Source of the DNA: Dehalococcoidia bacterium
GTDB lineage: Bacteria; Chloroflexota; Dehalococcoidia; Lucifugimonadales; Australimonadaceae
DNA length: 63,409 nucleotides
Assembly: GCA_022449765.1 (NCBI GenBank)
Contig: JAKUPZ010000010.1
Span: 1-63,409 of the forward strand
Reading direction: 5' to 3'
The notes beneath the pieces are model-generated. The model searched no databases. It saw only the letters and a list, made by a program, of their open reading frames with translations, and was not told the DNA's origin. Shown piece after piece: positions 42,165-52,114 of this stretch; position 1 is the stretch's first letter, and each line of letters starts with the position of its first letter. The position numbers were made by a program, and so were the translations under genes.

Positions 42165-42494
42165 ATGTTTTTCATAATTACAAGAATTTTGTCTATAGCC
42201 TATCTGATCTTTAGCAGATCTATTCCATTACGGTACAAAATTTTGCCACTTTTAGGAATGGCTTATTTTATCCTCCCTCGTGATCTCATTCTGGATTTAG
42301 CCCCTTTAGGGCTGTTAGACGACTTACTAGTTTTCTCTTTATTATTTAGCTTGTTTGTCTCGAAAAGCACAACTTTTCTTCGAGGTAAGAACAAAAGGAA
42401 AGTAGAGGATGATTCAATACATATTACTGATTTTGAATTAGCAGATGATGCTGAGGATGATTCAGAAGAGAAAAACAAGCAAGAGAAAGAATAA
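42165..42494 (+). CDS. DUF1232-like small membrane protein
   Basis: From ATG 42165 it is 109 residues. One or two hydrophobic helices contain YKILPLLGMAYFILPRDLILDLAPLGLLDDLLV (read in pieces), which matches the DUF1232 pattern P.DLI.D..P..G..DD. A highly acidic tail (ADDAEDDSEEKNKQEKE) follows. Function unknown. It lies 55 nt before ilvD. Confidence 0.75.
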   Translation: MFFIITRILSIAYLIFSRSIPLRYKILPLLGMAYFILPRDLILDLAPLGLLDDLLVFSLLFSLFVSKSTTFLRGKNKRKVEDDSIHITDFELADDAEDDSEEKNKQEKE

Positions 42495-42549
42495 TTGTTG
42501 CGTAAAAATACATCGATTTGAGAAAAACTGACACCGTCAAGGAGATTTT

Positions 42550-44250
42550 ATGTCTACTAACCCATTAAAAAAACACTCTGCAGAAATGACTGATGGCCCT
42601 TCTCGTGCACCAGCGAGATCGATGCTCAAGGCTATTGGTTACACTGACGAAGATCTCTCAAAACCCATAATTGGGGTAGCAACTACTTGGATTGAAACCA
42701 TGCCCTGTAATTACAATCAAAGAGAACTTGCTAAATATGTAAAAGAAGGAATTCGCGAAGCTGGCGGTACGCCAATGGAATTTAACACTATCTCTGTTTC
42801 GGATGGCGTGACTATGGGCACGGAAGGAATGAGGGGCTCTTTAGTCAGTAGAGAGGTGATTACTGATTCCATTGAAACCGTGGTAAGAGGGCATTCCTTT
42901 GACGGATTGGTAGTTTTGGTTGGGTGCGACAAAACACTGCCTGCTGGAGCTATGTCATTGGCTCGTTTAAATCTGCCTGGTTTAGCTTTTTATAATGGGT
43001 CGATTGCACCTGGGAAAATTGATGGCAGGGATATAACTATTCTTGATGTTTTTGAAGCAGTTGGCGCACATGGAGCAGGCAAAATTGATGATGCGCGACT
43101 GAAAGCGATAGAGGACGCTGCTTGCCCTGGAGCGGGAGCCTGCGGTGGTCAATTTACCGCTAATACCATGGCAATGGCATTAGAATTCCTTGGGATTAGC
43201 CCTGCAGGGGCGAACGCTGTGCCTGCGGTGGGGAGTTCTAAGGCAGATGAAGCAAGGAAAGCCGGCAGACTTGCAATGGAATTACTGAAGAGCGATACAA
43301 AACCGCGAGATATTATGACAAGGGAGGCATTCGAGAACGCCATTGCAGGGGTTGCTGCAACTGCTGGCTCAACTAACGCTGTGCTTCATTTGCTTGCGAT
43401 TGCCCGTGAAGCCGGTGTTCAATTGACAGTCGACGATTTTGATGAAATAGCATGGCGTACTCCTATTGTTGCTAGCATGAAACCGGGTGGGGAGTATGTC
43501 GCTGAGGATTTATACAATGCTGGTGGGTATGGATTAGTTTCGCAACAATTGGTCACTGCGAATTTGGTCAATGCTGATGAACGAAACGTCAGCGGGCAGA
43601 GTTTTAAGGAAATTGCATCTGCCACAATAGCGGATCCCGATCAAAAAGTAGTTTTGCCAATTGATCAGCCTGTTAATCCTCATGGCGGAGTTGCGATACT
43701 TCGCGGGAACCTATCACCAGAAGGCTGCGTTGTTAAGCTTGCAGGACATGGTAGGAGATTGCACCGAGGTCCTGCCAAAGTATTTGAGCGCGAGGAAGAA
43801 TGTTTTTCAGCTGTGAGAAATGGAGAGATCGTTGACGGAGATGTCGTAGTAATTCGTTATGAAGGCCCAGTCGGTGGGCCTGGTATGCGAGAGATGCTTG
43901 GCGTAACCGCAGCAATTCAAGGTGCGGGGCTGGGTGATACGGTGGCCTTAATCACTGATGGTAGATTTTCAGGTGCCACACATGGCTTTATGGTCGGCCA
44001 CATAACTCCTGAGGCTGCTGTTGGTGGCCCAATTGGTGTAGTAAAGAATGGTGACTATATAGTCCTAGACGTTGAAAATAGAGAATTAAATTTGGAAGTA
44101 GATTCCGAGGAACTATTGCGGCGTAAAGCTGAATGGACTGCCCCTGCGCCAAAATATACCACTGGAGTATTTTCAAAATATGCAAAAAGCGTTGCTTCCG
44201 CGAGCGAAGGCGCGATAACTAGCCCAGGTCTGACGGGAAGTATCTGGTAA
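42550..44250 (+). CDS. ilvD: Dihydroxyacid dehydratase
   Basis: It converts dihydroxyacids to the 2-keto acids of valine and isoleucine; 2-ketoisovalerate is also the pantoate precursor used by PanB (58464). It carries the Fe-S cysteines in GCDKTLPAG and [16 protein letters not shown], plus PGMREMLG and [11 protein letters not shown], in 566 residues. AAGGAG precedes the ATG. It stands alone, with no other ilv/leu genes nearby. Confidence 0.96.
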   Translation: MSTNPLKKHSAEMTDGPSRAPARSMLKAIGYTDEDLSKPIIGVATTWIETMPCNYNQRELAKYVKEGIREAGGTPMEFNTISVSDGVTMGTEGMRGSLVSREVITDSIETVVRGHSFDGLVVLVGCDKTLPAGAMSLARLNLPGLAFYNGSIAPGKIDGRDITILDVFEAVGAHGAGKIDDARLKAIEDAACPGAGACGGQFTANTMAMALEFLGISPAGANAVPAVGSSKADEARKAGRLAMELLKSDTKPRDIMTREAFENAIAGVAATAGSTNAVLHLLAIAREAGVQLTVDDFDEIAWRTPIVASMKPGGEYVAEDLYNAGGYGLVSQQLVTANLVNADERNVSGQSFKEIASATIADPDQKVVLPIDQPVNPHGGVAILRGNLSPEGCVVKLAGHGRRLHRGPAKVFEREEECFSAVRNGEIVDGDVVVIRYEGPVGGPGMREMLGVTAAIQGAGLGDTVALITDGRFSGATHGFMVGHITPEAAVGGPIGVVKNGDYIVLDVENRELNLEVDSEELLRRKAEWTAPAPKYTTGVFSKYAKSVASASEGAITSPGLTGSIW

Positions 44251-44288
44251 GGGACATTTGTAACTGGCGAGATGCATAAATAGGGATA

Positions 44289-44294
44289 TATCTT
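44289..44294 (+). promoter_or_regulatory. Candidate -10 of rmuC (leaderless type)
   Basis: TATCTT then 6 nt then ATG at 44301; a register two bases upstream gives TATATC with N8. No SD occurs. It is the weakest member of the hexamer-N6-ATG set. Confidence 0.4.
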
Positions 44295-44300
44295 TGCCCT

Positions 44301-45245
44301 ATGATTAGTTATATGTCCCTTTTTCTCGGGGTTTTTATCACAGCACTAGGCGTATTTGCTCTCTGGGTTGCTATTAGGCTATTGCGCCAGCCTCCAAGTA
44401 TTGAGCCCAATGCCATAGAAGAGCGCTTGGAGCTTGTCCTTGAATCTTTTGATAGATTAGCTTCTCGAGTTGCTGAAAAAGTCGATCTAGCTGATATCGC
44501 AGTACATGTGAAAAATGTAAGCACACAGACTGATGAACTACATCGTGTTATGTCGAATAATCAATTAAGAGGCTTGTGGGGCGAGCGTATCGCAGAGGAC
44601 ATCCTGACTTCTGCCGGATTAATTGAAGGAATAGGTTACTATCGGCAAAAAGTTCAGCAGGAATCAGGCTCACGTCCCGATTTCACCTTCCCTTTGCCCG
44701 GTGGTCTTCGATTAAACATGGACGTTAAGTTCCCGATGGAAAATTATCGTAAAATGCTTGATTCTATCGAAGGTCGAGATAAGGAATTAGCTCAAAAACA
44801 ATTAATGCAAAATGTTCGCACCCAAATACGTGAAGTTTCGACTAGGGATTATATTGATCCAACCAGCGGGACTGTTGACTGTGCTTTAATGCTCATACCC
44901 AGCGAAAGTGTTTATACTGATCTTCAACGATTAGCTCCAAATTTAATGGATTTTGCTCTATCAAATCGTGTGGTCTGTTGCTCACCATTAACTCTATTCG
45001 CTGTATTAGCTGTTATTCGGCAAGCTTCTGAAAGTATGCAGCTTACGCAGGCTTCAAGAGATCTTGCTGTTTCTTTGGGCAAATTTCGTACCGAGATATC
45101 CAAATTTTTTGAAAAAATTGATAACTTGAGTACTAGATTTGATTCAGCCCAAGGGGTTTTGGATGAAATTAATGGAATTAGGCGTAAAAAATTACAAGCC
45201 AGTGTTAATAGCCTCTTAAGTTTTGATCAGATTGACCGTGATTAG
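44301..45245 (+). CDS. rmuC: DNA recombination protein RmuC homologue
   Basis: A 314-residue protein with an N-terminal membrane anchor (residues ~3-25), then a short coiled coil and the RmuC nuclease-like domain. Visible motifs are LRGLWGERIAEDIL, SRPDFTFPLPGG, NMDVKFPMENY and a conserved VVCCSPLTLFAVL segment. It is shorter than E. coli RmuC because the coiled coil is short. A later Met (MSLFLG) could also start it. Confidence 0.9.
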   Translation: MISYMSLFLGVFITALGVFALWVAIRLLRQPPSIEPNAIEERLELVLESFDRLASRVAEKVDLADIAVHVKNVSTQTDELHRVMSNNQLRGLWGERIAEDILTSAGLIEGIGYYRQKVQQESGSRPDFTFPLPGGLRLNMDVKFPMENYRKMLDSIEGRDKELAQKQLMQNVRTQIREVSTRDYIDPTSGTVDCALMLIPSESVYTDLQRLAPNLMDFALSNRVVCCSPLTLFAVLAVIRQASESMQLTQASRDLAVSLGKFRTEISKFFEKIDNLSTRFDSAQGVLDEINGIRRKKLQASVNSLLSFDQIDRD

Positions 45246-45334
45246 CCAGTATTTGATTGACATCAAAATACGCGAGCGTTTTTTCCCTTTATAACGTACA
45301 ATCGCGATTCCGAGTTTTTATTAAGAGGTGATTG

Positions 45335-46555
45335 ATGCCGGGTCCACTTGAAGGAATCAGGATCATTGACTTGACTCGTATTTTGTCAGGGCCTTTTTGC
45401 ACGATGCTTATGGCTGATCTTGGAGCAGACGTTATAAAGGTGGAACAACCTGTAACTGGTGACCCAGCTAGAGGTAATGGGCCTTTCCTTAGCCCACCAG
45501 AATCTACAGAGGATAGTAACCAGTACAGTACTTACTTTATGAGTATCAATAGAGGTAAGCGCAGCATTGCAATTGATTTATCTAAAAGCGATGGTAGGGA
45601 AATACTACTGCAACTTATAGACTCTGCTGATGTACTCATCGAAAATTTCCGACCAGGTACTATAGAACGATTAGGTTTGGGGTACGAAACGGTTAAGGCA
45701 AGAAACCCTAAAATTATTATGGCCTCGATCTCAGGTTTTGGGCAAACTGGGCCATATGCACACAGGCCTGCACTTGATGTGATTGTCCAAGGTATGGGAG
45801 GGATGCTTAGTATTACGGGGGAACCCGGCAGGGGTCCTGTGCGCCCTGGCGCAAGCATTGGTGACATTACCGCTGCACTTTTTACCACTATTGCTATCGA
45901 ATCTGCGTTATTGGAAAGAAATCAATCCAATGAAGGGCAGTATATTGATGTATCAATGTTGGATTGCCAAGTATCAATCATGGAAAACGCTTTTATGCGT
46001 TATTTTGCTCTTGGGCAGATACCGGAGCGCATAGGTACTCGCCATCCTAGTTCGACACCATTTCAAGCATTTGAGACATCTGATGGGCACGTAGTAGTAG
46101 CAATCATGGGAGGATCTACGGATCAATGGCCACTTTTTTGTGCGGCGATTGATAGAGTAGATTTGATAGATGATCAGAGGTACCTAACGGGTTGGGGTCG
46201 TACGCAAAATTATGATGAATTGATTCCAATAATTGAACAGGCCATGAAAGCAAAAACGACAATTGAGTGGGTAGAAATCCTTAGTGAAATGGGAGTTCCA
46301 GTTGGCCCAGTGCAAAACATAGAGCAAGTGGCGAATGATCCACAGGTTAACCATAGAGATATGTTTATTAGCATGGATCACCCAAGTATTGGCCCAGTAA
46401 AATTCACTGGGAATCCTCTGAAGTTTTCTCGTACTCCAGTTGTGCCGGAGAAATTTCCGCCTCAATTGGGTGAGGATACTACGCAAGTACTGCAGGCTAT
46501 TGGGTTTACGGAGAATCAAATTTTTGAGCTCCGTGAAAACGGGGTGATTGAGTAA
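45335..46555 (+). CDS. CaiB/BaiF family CoA-transferase (family III)
   Basis: A 406-residue enzyme that moves CoA between carboxylic acids. Signatures are GIRIIDLTRILSGPFCTMLMADLGADVIKVE (read in pieces), FRPGTIERLGLGYE, and RPALD with Asp148, the family nucleophile, then VQGMGGML. ATG 45335 has AGAGG upstream; the TTG just before it is unlikely. It is co-transcribed with an EamA exporter gene that overlaps its stop by one base. Substrate unknown. Confidence 0.9.
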   Translation: MPGPLEGIRIIDLTRILSGPFCTMLMADLGADVIKVEQPVTGDPARGNGPFLSPPESTEDSNQYSTYFMSINRGKRSIAIDLSKSDGREILLQLIDSADVLIENFRPGTIERLGLGYETVKARNPKIIMASISGFGQTGPYAHRPALDVIVQGMGGMLSITGEPGRGPVRPGASIGDITAALFTTIAIESALLERNQSNEGQYIDVSMLDCQVSIMENAFMRYFALGQIPERIGTRHPSSTPFQAFETSDGHVVVAIMGGSTDQWPLFCAAIDRVDLIDDQRYLTGWGRTQNYDELIPIIEQAMKAKTTIEWVEILSEMGVPVGPVQNIEQVANDPQVNHRDMFISMDHPSIGPVKFTGNPLKFSRTPVVPEKFPPQLGEDTTQVLQAIGFTENQIFELRENGVIE

Positions 46556-47487
46556 TGCTTGCAGGGGCAATATTATCTCTGTTCTCTGCATTTTCATTTA
46601 GCGTAAATGCAATTCTGGTCCGTAGAGGAATTGCGAGTGCAGGTGCAACGGCCTCCCAAGGAGCATTCATTACTGTATTGCTTGGAGTTCCATTTGGTCT
46701 TTTGGCAGTTGCTATTACTGGTCAATTATTCAATTTTGATGAAATTTCTATGAATGGGTACTTGATGCTAGCCTTGGCTGGGATAGTCCATTTTGCCTTT
46801 GGTCGCTATTGCAATTATAGGGCTATTGGTGCTGTAGGAGCTGCTCGTGCAGGTCCGATACAGGCAGTCACAGTTCCTTACAGCGTGGGAATGGCTGTTC
46901 TCTTGCTGGATGAGAAGCTTACGCCTCTGATGCTACTTGCGATAACTTTAATATTACTTGCACCAGCCGTGATGATTGAGCGCACCACTATGTCATTTGG
47001 CTCGAAAGGCAGCTCCGAAACTGGAGAGATTGAACTAAGGCAACTTGAGGGTTATAGCTTTGCGCTGCTAGCTGCCGTTGCATACGGTACAAGCCCACTG
47101 TTAATTCGCGCAGTCGTAGAAGACTCTACTCGTACTGCTGCTATAGGTACATTTGCGGCATATTTTGGTGCATCAGCATTGCTTGTGGCTACACTGGCAA
47201 TACCTAGCAGGAGAGAACTGATGGGTACAATTAATTTAAGGTACATGCGCCTTTTTGGAGGCGCAGGTCTCGCAGTGTTTCTTGCCCAACTTTTAAGATT
47301 TTTTGCTTTATCTATAGCTGACGTTGTTGTGGTTAACCCACTGCAGCGGTTGGTCAATGTATTTACACTGCTGTTGTCCTATGCAGTTAATAGGTCGATA
47401 GAGAAAATTAACTTTAGAGTAGTATTGAGCGTGATAATTTCTCTTTTGGGCTCGGGGCTTCTTATTTTGGCTGCTATTAATTCGTAG
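46555..47487 (+). CDS. EamA/DMT-family transporter
   Basis: A 310-residue membrane protein with ten hydrophobic segments in two EamA repeats: residues ~1-137, ending LLAPAVMIE, and ~165-308, ending LLGSGLLILAA. The FGRYCNYRAIGAVGAARAGPIQAV stretch is typical of the family. It overlaps the CoA-transferase stop (TAATG). Its end overlaps the convergent mocA-like gene by 11 nt. Substrate unknown. Confidence 0.85.
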   Translation: MLAGAILSLFSAFSFSVNAILVRRGIASAGATASQGAFITVLLGVPFGLLAVAITGQLFNFDEISMNGYLMLALAGIVHFAFGRYCNYRAIGAVGAARAGPIQAVTVPYSVGMAVLLLDEKLTPLMLLAITLILLAPAVMIERTTMSFGSKGSSETGEIELRQLEGYSFALLAAVAYGTSPLLIRAVVEDSTRTAAIGTFAAYFGASALLVATLAIPSRRELMGTINLRYMRLFGGAGLAVFLAQLLRFFALSIADVVVVNPLQRLVNVFTLLLSYAVNRSIEKINFRVVLSVIISLLGSGLLILAAINS

Positions 47488-48082
47488 ATTTGTACATTTC
47501 TAAAGCCGAACTGTAATCCTCTGGCGTATTGATGTTAGTAATAACATGCGGATCATTCGTAGGTACAAAAATTCGCTGGTCTTGATACTTTAGAATTATT
47601 TCTCGTAGGCCCATCTTTTCTTCAGTAATTGATAGTAAATCTCGCATTAGACTGCAGTGAAAAATGATAGGATGCCCGCTTTTTCCATTGAAGGATGGCG
47701 TTGCAATTAATGCCTTAGATTCAATCCATTTATCAATTAACGTTTTGATTATTGTTTTCGAGCGAGGTTGATCGACTGAGATAATCAAAATTCCATCAGG
47801 AGTGGTATTTATATTACTTAAACCTTTAATAATCGAACTTGATCGTCCGTTGTCATACTCTTGGTTAATTACAATTTGAGTATTGCTGTCCGAGAGTTCG
47901 TCTGAAACTAATTGATGATCGTGGCCGACTACAGTGATAATTGGGTCGAGCCCAGCTGCAGAAAGATTCTCAATTTGGTAGGAAATTATAGAACTTGCAT
48001 TTCCCCAAGGTAGCAATGCTTTTGGTGTATTCATTCTCGATGATCGGCCTGCGGCCAGTAGTACTGCAGCAATAGATGGCAT
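47477..48082 (-). CDS. MocA-like molybdenum-cofactor nucleotidyltransferase
   Basis: A 201-residue NTP-transferase: LLAAGRSSRMNTPKALLPWG is the nucleotide-binding signature, with VDQPR in place of the usual DQP metal motif context and GKSGHPIIF. It sits 3 nt after an XdhC-family gene. Together they suggest conversion of Mo-molybdopterin to the cytosine dinucleotide and its sulfuration or insertion for molybdenum hydroxylases. Confidence 0.85.
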   Translation of the reverse strand: MPSIAAVLLAAGRSSRMNTPKALLPWGNASSIISYQIENLSAAGLDPIITVVGHDHQLVSDELSDSNTQIVINQEYDNGRSSSIIKGLSNINTTPDGILIISVDQPRSKTIIKTLIDKWIESKALIATPSFNGKSGHPIIFHCSLMRDLLSITEEKMGLREIILKYQDQRIFVPTNDPHVITNINTPEDYSSALEMYKSTN

Positions 48083-48085
48083 ATA

Positions 48086-49213
48086 TTATTTTTCGCTGGA
48101 TGTTATTTTGCTTACCTTTTTAACGATCTTGTCTATTTGACTTGCCGCCATTGTCATCGCCTCTCCATTACGCTCATGTCTCCATGCGACAATTTCGGCC
48201 ATGATACTGAGAGCTATTTCTTCAGGTGATCGCCCTCCCAAATCTAATCCGATAGGCGCATGAATTTGGCGGAGCCTACTTTCTGGGACGCCTTGCTTAA
48301 GTAAGGATTCATAAATCATTATTGTTTTGCGGGTACTACCTAGGAGTCCAACATATCCTGCTTTTGTTTTCGCTGCGCTGAAAAGTGCGAGATCATCAAA
48401 ATTATGACCTCTAGTACCTATGACTATCGCAGTGTTAGGCGTAATAGGGAAAAAATCTAAACCTTTTTCATAAGGAGCAGTATTGACCATTTCAGCCATT
48501 TGAAAGCGTTCTTTGCTAGAGAATTCTTGCCTATCATCAGTGACCATAATCCGATATCCAAGCGTATGTGCAAGATTTGCAACTTGTAAATTCACATGCC
48601 CCCCACCGACCAGCACTATTGAGGCGGGGGCAGTGTAGCCTTCTATAAATATTTCATCATTTTCTTGAGTAATGAATCTGTGAGTCTTCCCCATTTCCAT
48701 AAGAGAAATTGCTTTCGGAGTTATTTCTACGTCAAGCTTGGAGTCCCCTAAAGTTCCAGAAAGTACACCAGTTGAATCAATGATAAGCTGGGATCCAATT
48801 TCCAATCGATTACTCGAGACGACCGTAGCAACAGATAGGTTTTTTTCGCCAGCGTAAGCGCTGGATATCATTGCCGGTATTTCTCGTTTTGAGCCTTGGC
48901 CAATTATGGGTTCTATATAAAAATACATAGTTCCTCCGCACACGAGCCCATCGCGTGCAGCGATATCTTCATTTAGATAATACCTTTTGTAAGACGGACC
49001 CGATTTTTCTCTCAATGCTTCTTTGGCGGCAAACCAAATGTCTCCCTCTACGCATCCTCCTCCAAGAGTTCCAACCGTGGACCCGTCTTTTTTCACCAGA
49101 AGACTTGCCCCTGGTTTTTGAGGTGTGGACCCTTGAGTATGAATAACCTTCGCTATTACAAAATCTTCCTCAGAACTAGAGAGATTTGCAGCTTCGTCGT
49201 ATACAGATTTCAT
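48086..49213 (-). CDS. XdhC/CoxI-family molybdenum hydroxylase maturation protein
   Basis: A 375-residue protein with the N-terminal XdhC/CoxI domain (HTQGSTPQKPGASLLV, GTLGGGCVEGDIW) and the C-terminal Rossmann-type domain (LVGGGHVNLQVANLAHTLGY, IGTRGHNFDDLAL, HAPIGLDLGGRSPEEIALSI). ATG 49213 is used; an in-frame start 24 nt earlier lacks support. Such proteins bind Mo cofactor and protect it for xanthine or CO dehydrogenases. No such enzyme is encoded here. Confidence 0.88.
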   Translation of the reverse strand: MKSVYDEAANLSSSEEDFVIAKVIHTQGSTPQKPGASLLVKKDGSTVGTLGGGCVEGDIWFAAKEALREKSGPSYKRYYLNEDIAARDGLVCGGTMYFYIEPIIGQGSKREIPAMISSAYAGEKNLSVATVVSSNRLEIGSQLIIDSTGVLSGTLGDSKLDVEITPKAISLMEMGKTHRFITQENDEIFIEGYTAPASIVLVGGGHVNLQVANLAHTLGYRIMVTDDRQEFSSKERFQMAEMVNTAPYEKGLDFFPITPNTAIVIGTRGHNFDDLALFSAAKTKAGYVGLLGSTRKTIMIYESLLKQGVPESRLRQIHAPIGLDLGGRSPEEIALSIMAEIVAWRHERNGEAMTMAASQIDKIVKKVSKITSSEK

Positions 49214-49309
49214 AAAAATGGCCCCCAGCTTCATCATAACTGTATTAATTTTAACATTCCTTACCTAGGTCATCTCAATTGTTCCGGTGTACAATCTCGA
49301 GGTCCATTA

Positions 49310-49331
49310 AAATATGCTTTTTTGCATATTT
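49310..49331 (+). promoter_or_regulatory. Perfect 8-bp inverted repeat upstream of thrS
   Basis: AAATATGC-T6-GCATATTT lies 17 nt before the thrS ATG, next to a TATATA (49333-49338) that could be a -10. It could be an operator or an mRNA hairpin near the SD. No T-box leader is visible: the gap between genes is only 135 nt and lacks the T-box sequence. Confidence 0.35.
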
Positions 49332-49348
49332 GTATATAAGAGATTGGT

Positions 49349-51097
49349 ATGCCAATAAAAAAAATTTCTATTGAACAGAAAGATCTAATTGATCTACGGG
49401 CTAGGATTCGCCATTCTGCAGCACATGTCATGGCTGATGCAGTTTTAGCATTATTTCCTGATGCCCAATTTGCAGTTGGTCCATCTACAGATGACGGATT
49501 TTATTACGATTTTGCAGTGGAACGCCCTTTTACTCCTGAGGATCTTGAAAAAATCGAAAAACACATGCTTCACACGATTCAACAGAGCATCGCGTTCAAA
49601 TATTCTGAGATTAGTCGCGCTGAAGCGATAAAATATTTTTCGAATCAGGAATTCAAGCTACAAATTATTGATTCAATTCCAGTTGATCAAACAATAAGTA
49701 CATATTCACATGGAGATTTTGTAGATTTATGTCGTGGTCCTCACGTGGATAACAGCGCCGATATTGTGGCGGTAAAATTAATGAGCGTAGCTGGTGCCTA
49801 CTGGCGAGGTAATGAGCAAAATGCAATGCTTCAAAGAATTTACGGCACTGCATGGGAATCCGAGGATGCACTCCAAGAGCATTTGCATAACTTAGATGAG
49901 GCTGCAAAAAGAGACCATCGACGCTTAGGGCAGGAGCTCAGATTATTTTTTTTCGATTCCATTGCCCCGGCTAGTCCGTTTTTCCTCCCCAATGGGACCA
50001 CTCTTAGTAACACTTTAGTGGATTACGTGCGGGATTTATATCAACGTTATGGGTATAAAGAAGTGATCACGCCCCAAGTATTTGATGCTGAATTGTGGAA
50101 AAAATCAGGTCATTATGAAAACTACAAAGAAAATATGTACTTCACTTTCGTTGAAGACAGAGAATTTGGTGTAAAGCCAATGAATTGCCCAGCTGCGGCT
50201 TTAATTTATGGCGCAGATTTGCACTCCTACCGTGATCTACCCTTACGTTATGCAGATTTTGGACGACTTCACCGTTTTGAAAGATCAGGTGTTACTCACG
50301 GATTAACCAGGGTACGAACTTTTTCGCAAGATGACGCGCATATATTTTGCGCACCGGATCAAGTGGAATCGGAAATTTCAGCATTTATATCTATGGTGCA
50401 AGAGACTTTTGATGTATTTCGATTTAATGACGTCAGGGTTGCACTTTCTTTACGTCCTGAAAAAAGGATTGGGACTGATAAATTATGGGACATAGCTGAA
50501 GGCGCATTAGCGTCTGCTTTGGATAATAAAAATATTGAATATGAGCCTATCCCCAATGAGGGAGCATTTTATGGCCCTAAAATAGATTTTTTTATCGCAG
50601 ATGCAATTGGTCGTGAATGGCAATTGAGCACTGTTCAGCTTGACTATAATTTGCCTGAACGATTTGACTTAGAATATGTAGATTCAGAGGGCGTACGCCA
50701 AAGACCTGTCGTTATACATCGGGCAATGCTTGGTAGCCTAGAGAGATTTTTGGGTGTAGTAATTGAGCATTTTGGAGGAGCCTTTCCCACATGGTTAGCA
50801 CCGATTCAAGCCCAAATTATTCCAATTGCAGATAGGCATCTTCCTTATGCGTATCAGCTACAAACTTCTCTTGATGGTAGAAATATCCGCTCCGACGTGG
50901 ATAGCCGAAGTGAGCGGATGGGTGCCAAAATTCGTCAAGCTCAAGTCAATAAGATTCCATATATGTTGATTGTTGGTGATAAGGAGCAGGAATTAAATGG
51001 AGCCGCTGTCAGGCTACGGTCTGGAGAAGATCTTGGAGTCATGAGTGCGGATTCAATTTGTGAACGTATTTTTAATGAAATTGTTGCAAGGTCTTAG
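49349..51097 (+). CDS. thrS: Threonyl-tRNA synthetase, TGS-less form
   Basis: At 582 residues this is ~60 shorter than usual: it begins directly with the editing (N2) domain, HSAAH at 22-26 and HGDFVDLCRGPH at 121-132, and lacks the N-terminal TGS domain. The catalytic core is complete, with zinc ligands C280, H331 and H457, motif 2 in LPLRYADFGRLHRFERSG, and QDDAHIFC. The usual MNCPGH is MNCPAA here. An anticodon-binding domain ends the protein. AGAG precedes the ATG. Confidence 0.94.
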   Translation: MPIKKISIEQKDLIDLRARIRHSAAHVMADAVLALFPDAQFAVGPSTDDGFYYDFAVERPFTPEDLEKIEKHMLHTIQQSIAFKYSEISRAEAIKYFSNQEFKLQIIDSIPVDQTISTYSHGDFVDLCRGPHVDNSADIVAVKLMSVAGAYWRGNEQNAMLQRIYGTAWESEDALQEHLHNLDEAAKRDHRRLGQELRLFFFDSIAPASPFFLPNGTTLSNTLVDYVRDLYQRYGYKEVITPQVFDAELWKKSGHYENYKENMYFTFVEDREFGVKPMNCPAAALIYGADLHSYRDLPLRYADFGRLHRFERSGVTHGLTRVRTFSQDDAHIFCAPDQVESEISAFISMVQETFDVFRFNDVRVALSLRPEKRIGTDKLWDIAEGALASALDNKNIEYEPIPNEGAFYGPKIDFFIADAIGREWQLSTVQLDYNLPERFDLEYVDSEGVRQRPVVIHRAMLGSLERFLGVVIEHFGGAFPTWLAPIQAQIIPIADRHLPYAYQLQTSLDGRNIRSDVDSRSERMGAKIRQAQVNKIPYMLIVGDKEQELNGAAVRLRSGEDLGVMSADSICERIFNEIVARS

Positions 51098-51106
51098 GCG
51101 GGTACC

Positions 51107-52114
51107 TTGAAACCAGATTCTATTGCGGTTGTAGGTACGACATTGTGGGGAGCCACTCTGTCTATAATACTAGCTCGCCAAGGTCACAAGGTAAGCTTGA
51201 TTGCTCGCACATTGGATGAAGCAGAACTTCTGAGTTCAGAGCGTAGCTTTGAAAACAGGTTGCCTGGTTACCGATTCCCTGACTTATTAGAGATTACGTC
51301 GGATTGGACAGAAGGGCTTTCCAATGCAAGCATTATCGTATTTGCGGTTCCTAGCAATTCTATGAGAGACAATGCTCGAAGGGCTTTTTCTTCAATAAAA
51401 AATGATCCAATTGTAATTTCCGCATCAAAAGGTCTGGAAAAAGAAACATCTAAGCGTATGAGTGTAATTCTTCATGAAGAATTAGGAATAGGCCAAGAAT
51501 TAATTTGCGTTTTATCCGGACCGAATTTAGCTCGCGAAATAGTTCAGGGGTTACCTGCGTCTTCCGTCGTGGCTTCCTCTTCCGAAGAGGCCTCTTTAAT
51601 CGCTCAATCGGTGCTTAACTCAAATGTTTTTAGGGTTTATACCAATACAGATATTGTTGGCACTGAAATAGCAGGAGCTCTTAAGAATATTATTGCAATT
51701 GGAGCTGGTATCTGCGATGGAATGAGCTTGGGAGACAATGCTAAAGCGGGTTTTATCAACCGTGGCTTAGCTGAAATGACTCGCTTAGGAGTAGCATGTG
51801 GTGCACAGCCTTCAACTTTTGCAGGAAATGCTGGATTAGGTGATTTACTGGCGACATGTTACAGCACGCAAAGCCGCAATTACCGAGTTGGAGTGGCTTT
51901 AGCAAACGGACAATCCTCTGAAGATGCAATTCGCTCACTTGGTGGAGAAATTGCTGAAGGGGTCTGGACTAGCTTTAGTGCTGCAGAGTTAGCCGAAAAT
52001 TTAAACATTGAGATTCCGATCATTGAGATGACCAATCGAATAATCAAAGGTACTGTGTCGCCGTCTAGTGCACTGAATGAATTTATGAATCGATCTATTA
52101 AGCAAGAAAACTAA
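51107..52114 (+). CDS. gpsA: Glycerol-3-phosphate dehydrogenase (NAD(P)+)
   Basis: It makes sn-glycerol-3-phosphate for phospholipids. The cofactor loop is GTTLWGATL rather than the usual GAGSWGTAL; FAVPS, SGPNLAREI, the catalytic-region KNIIAIGAGICDGMSLGDNAKAG (in pieces) and AGLGDLLATC are intact, in 335 residues. The start is TTG, 9 nt after thrS. The stop overlaps the prmA stop (CTAA). Confidence 0.93.
   Translation: MKPDSIAVVGTTLWGATLSIILARQGHKVSLIARTLDEAELLSSERSFENRLPGYRFPDLLEITSDWTEGLSNASIIVFAVPSNSMRDNARRAFSSIKNDPIVISASKGLEKETSKRMSVILHEELGIGQELICVLSGPNLAREIVQGLPASSVVASSSEEASLIAQSVLNSNVFRVYTNTDIVGTEIAGALKNIIAIGAGICDGMSLGDNAKAGFINRGLAEMTRLGVACGAQPSTFAGNAGLGDLLATCYSTQSRNYRVGVALANGQSSEDAIRSLGGEIAEGVWTSFSAAELAENLNIEIPIIEMTNRIIKGTVSPSSALNEFMNRSIKQEN

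Noticed and set aside
45260-45285. Terminator-like ACGC-GA-GCGT + T6 before the CoA-transferase gene
   Set aside because: The loop would be two bases and the stem four pairs, too small to be credible.
49214-49348. T-box riboswitch before thrS
   Set aside because: The spacer is only 135 nt and lacks a recognisable T-box sequence and a leader terminator.
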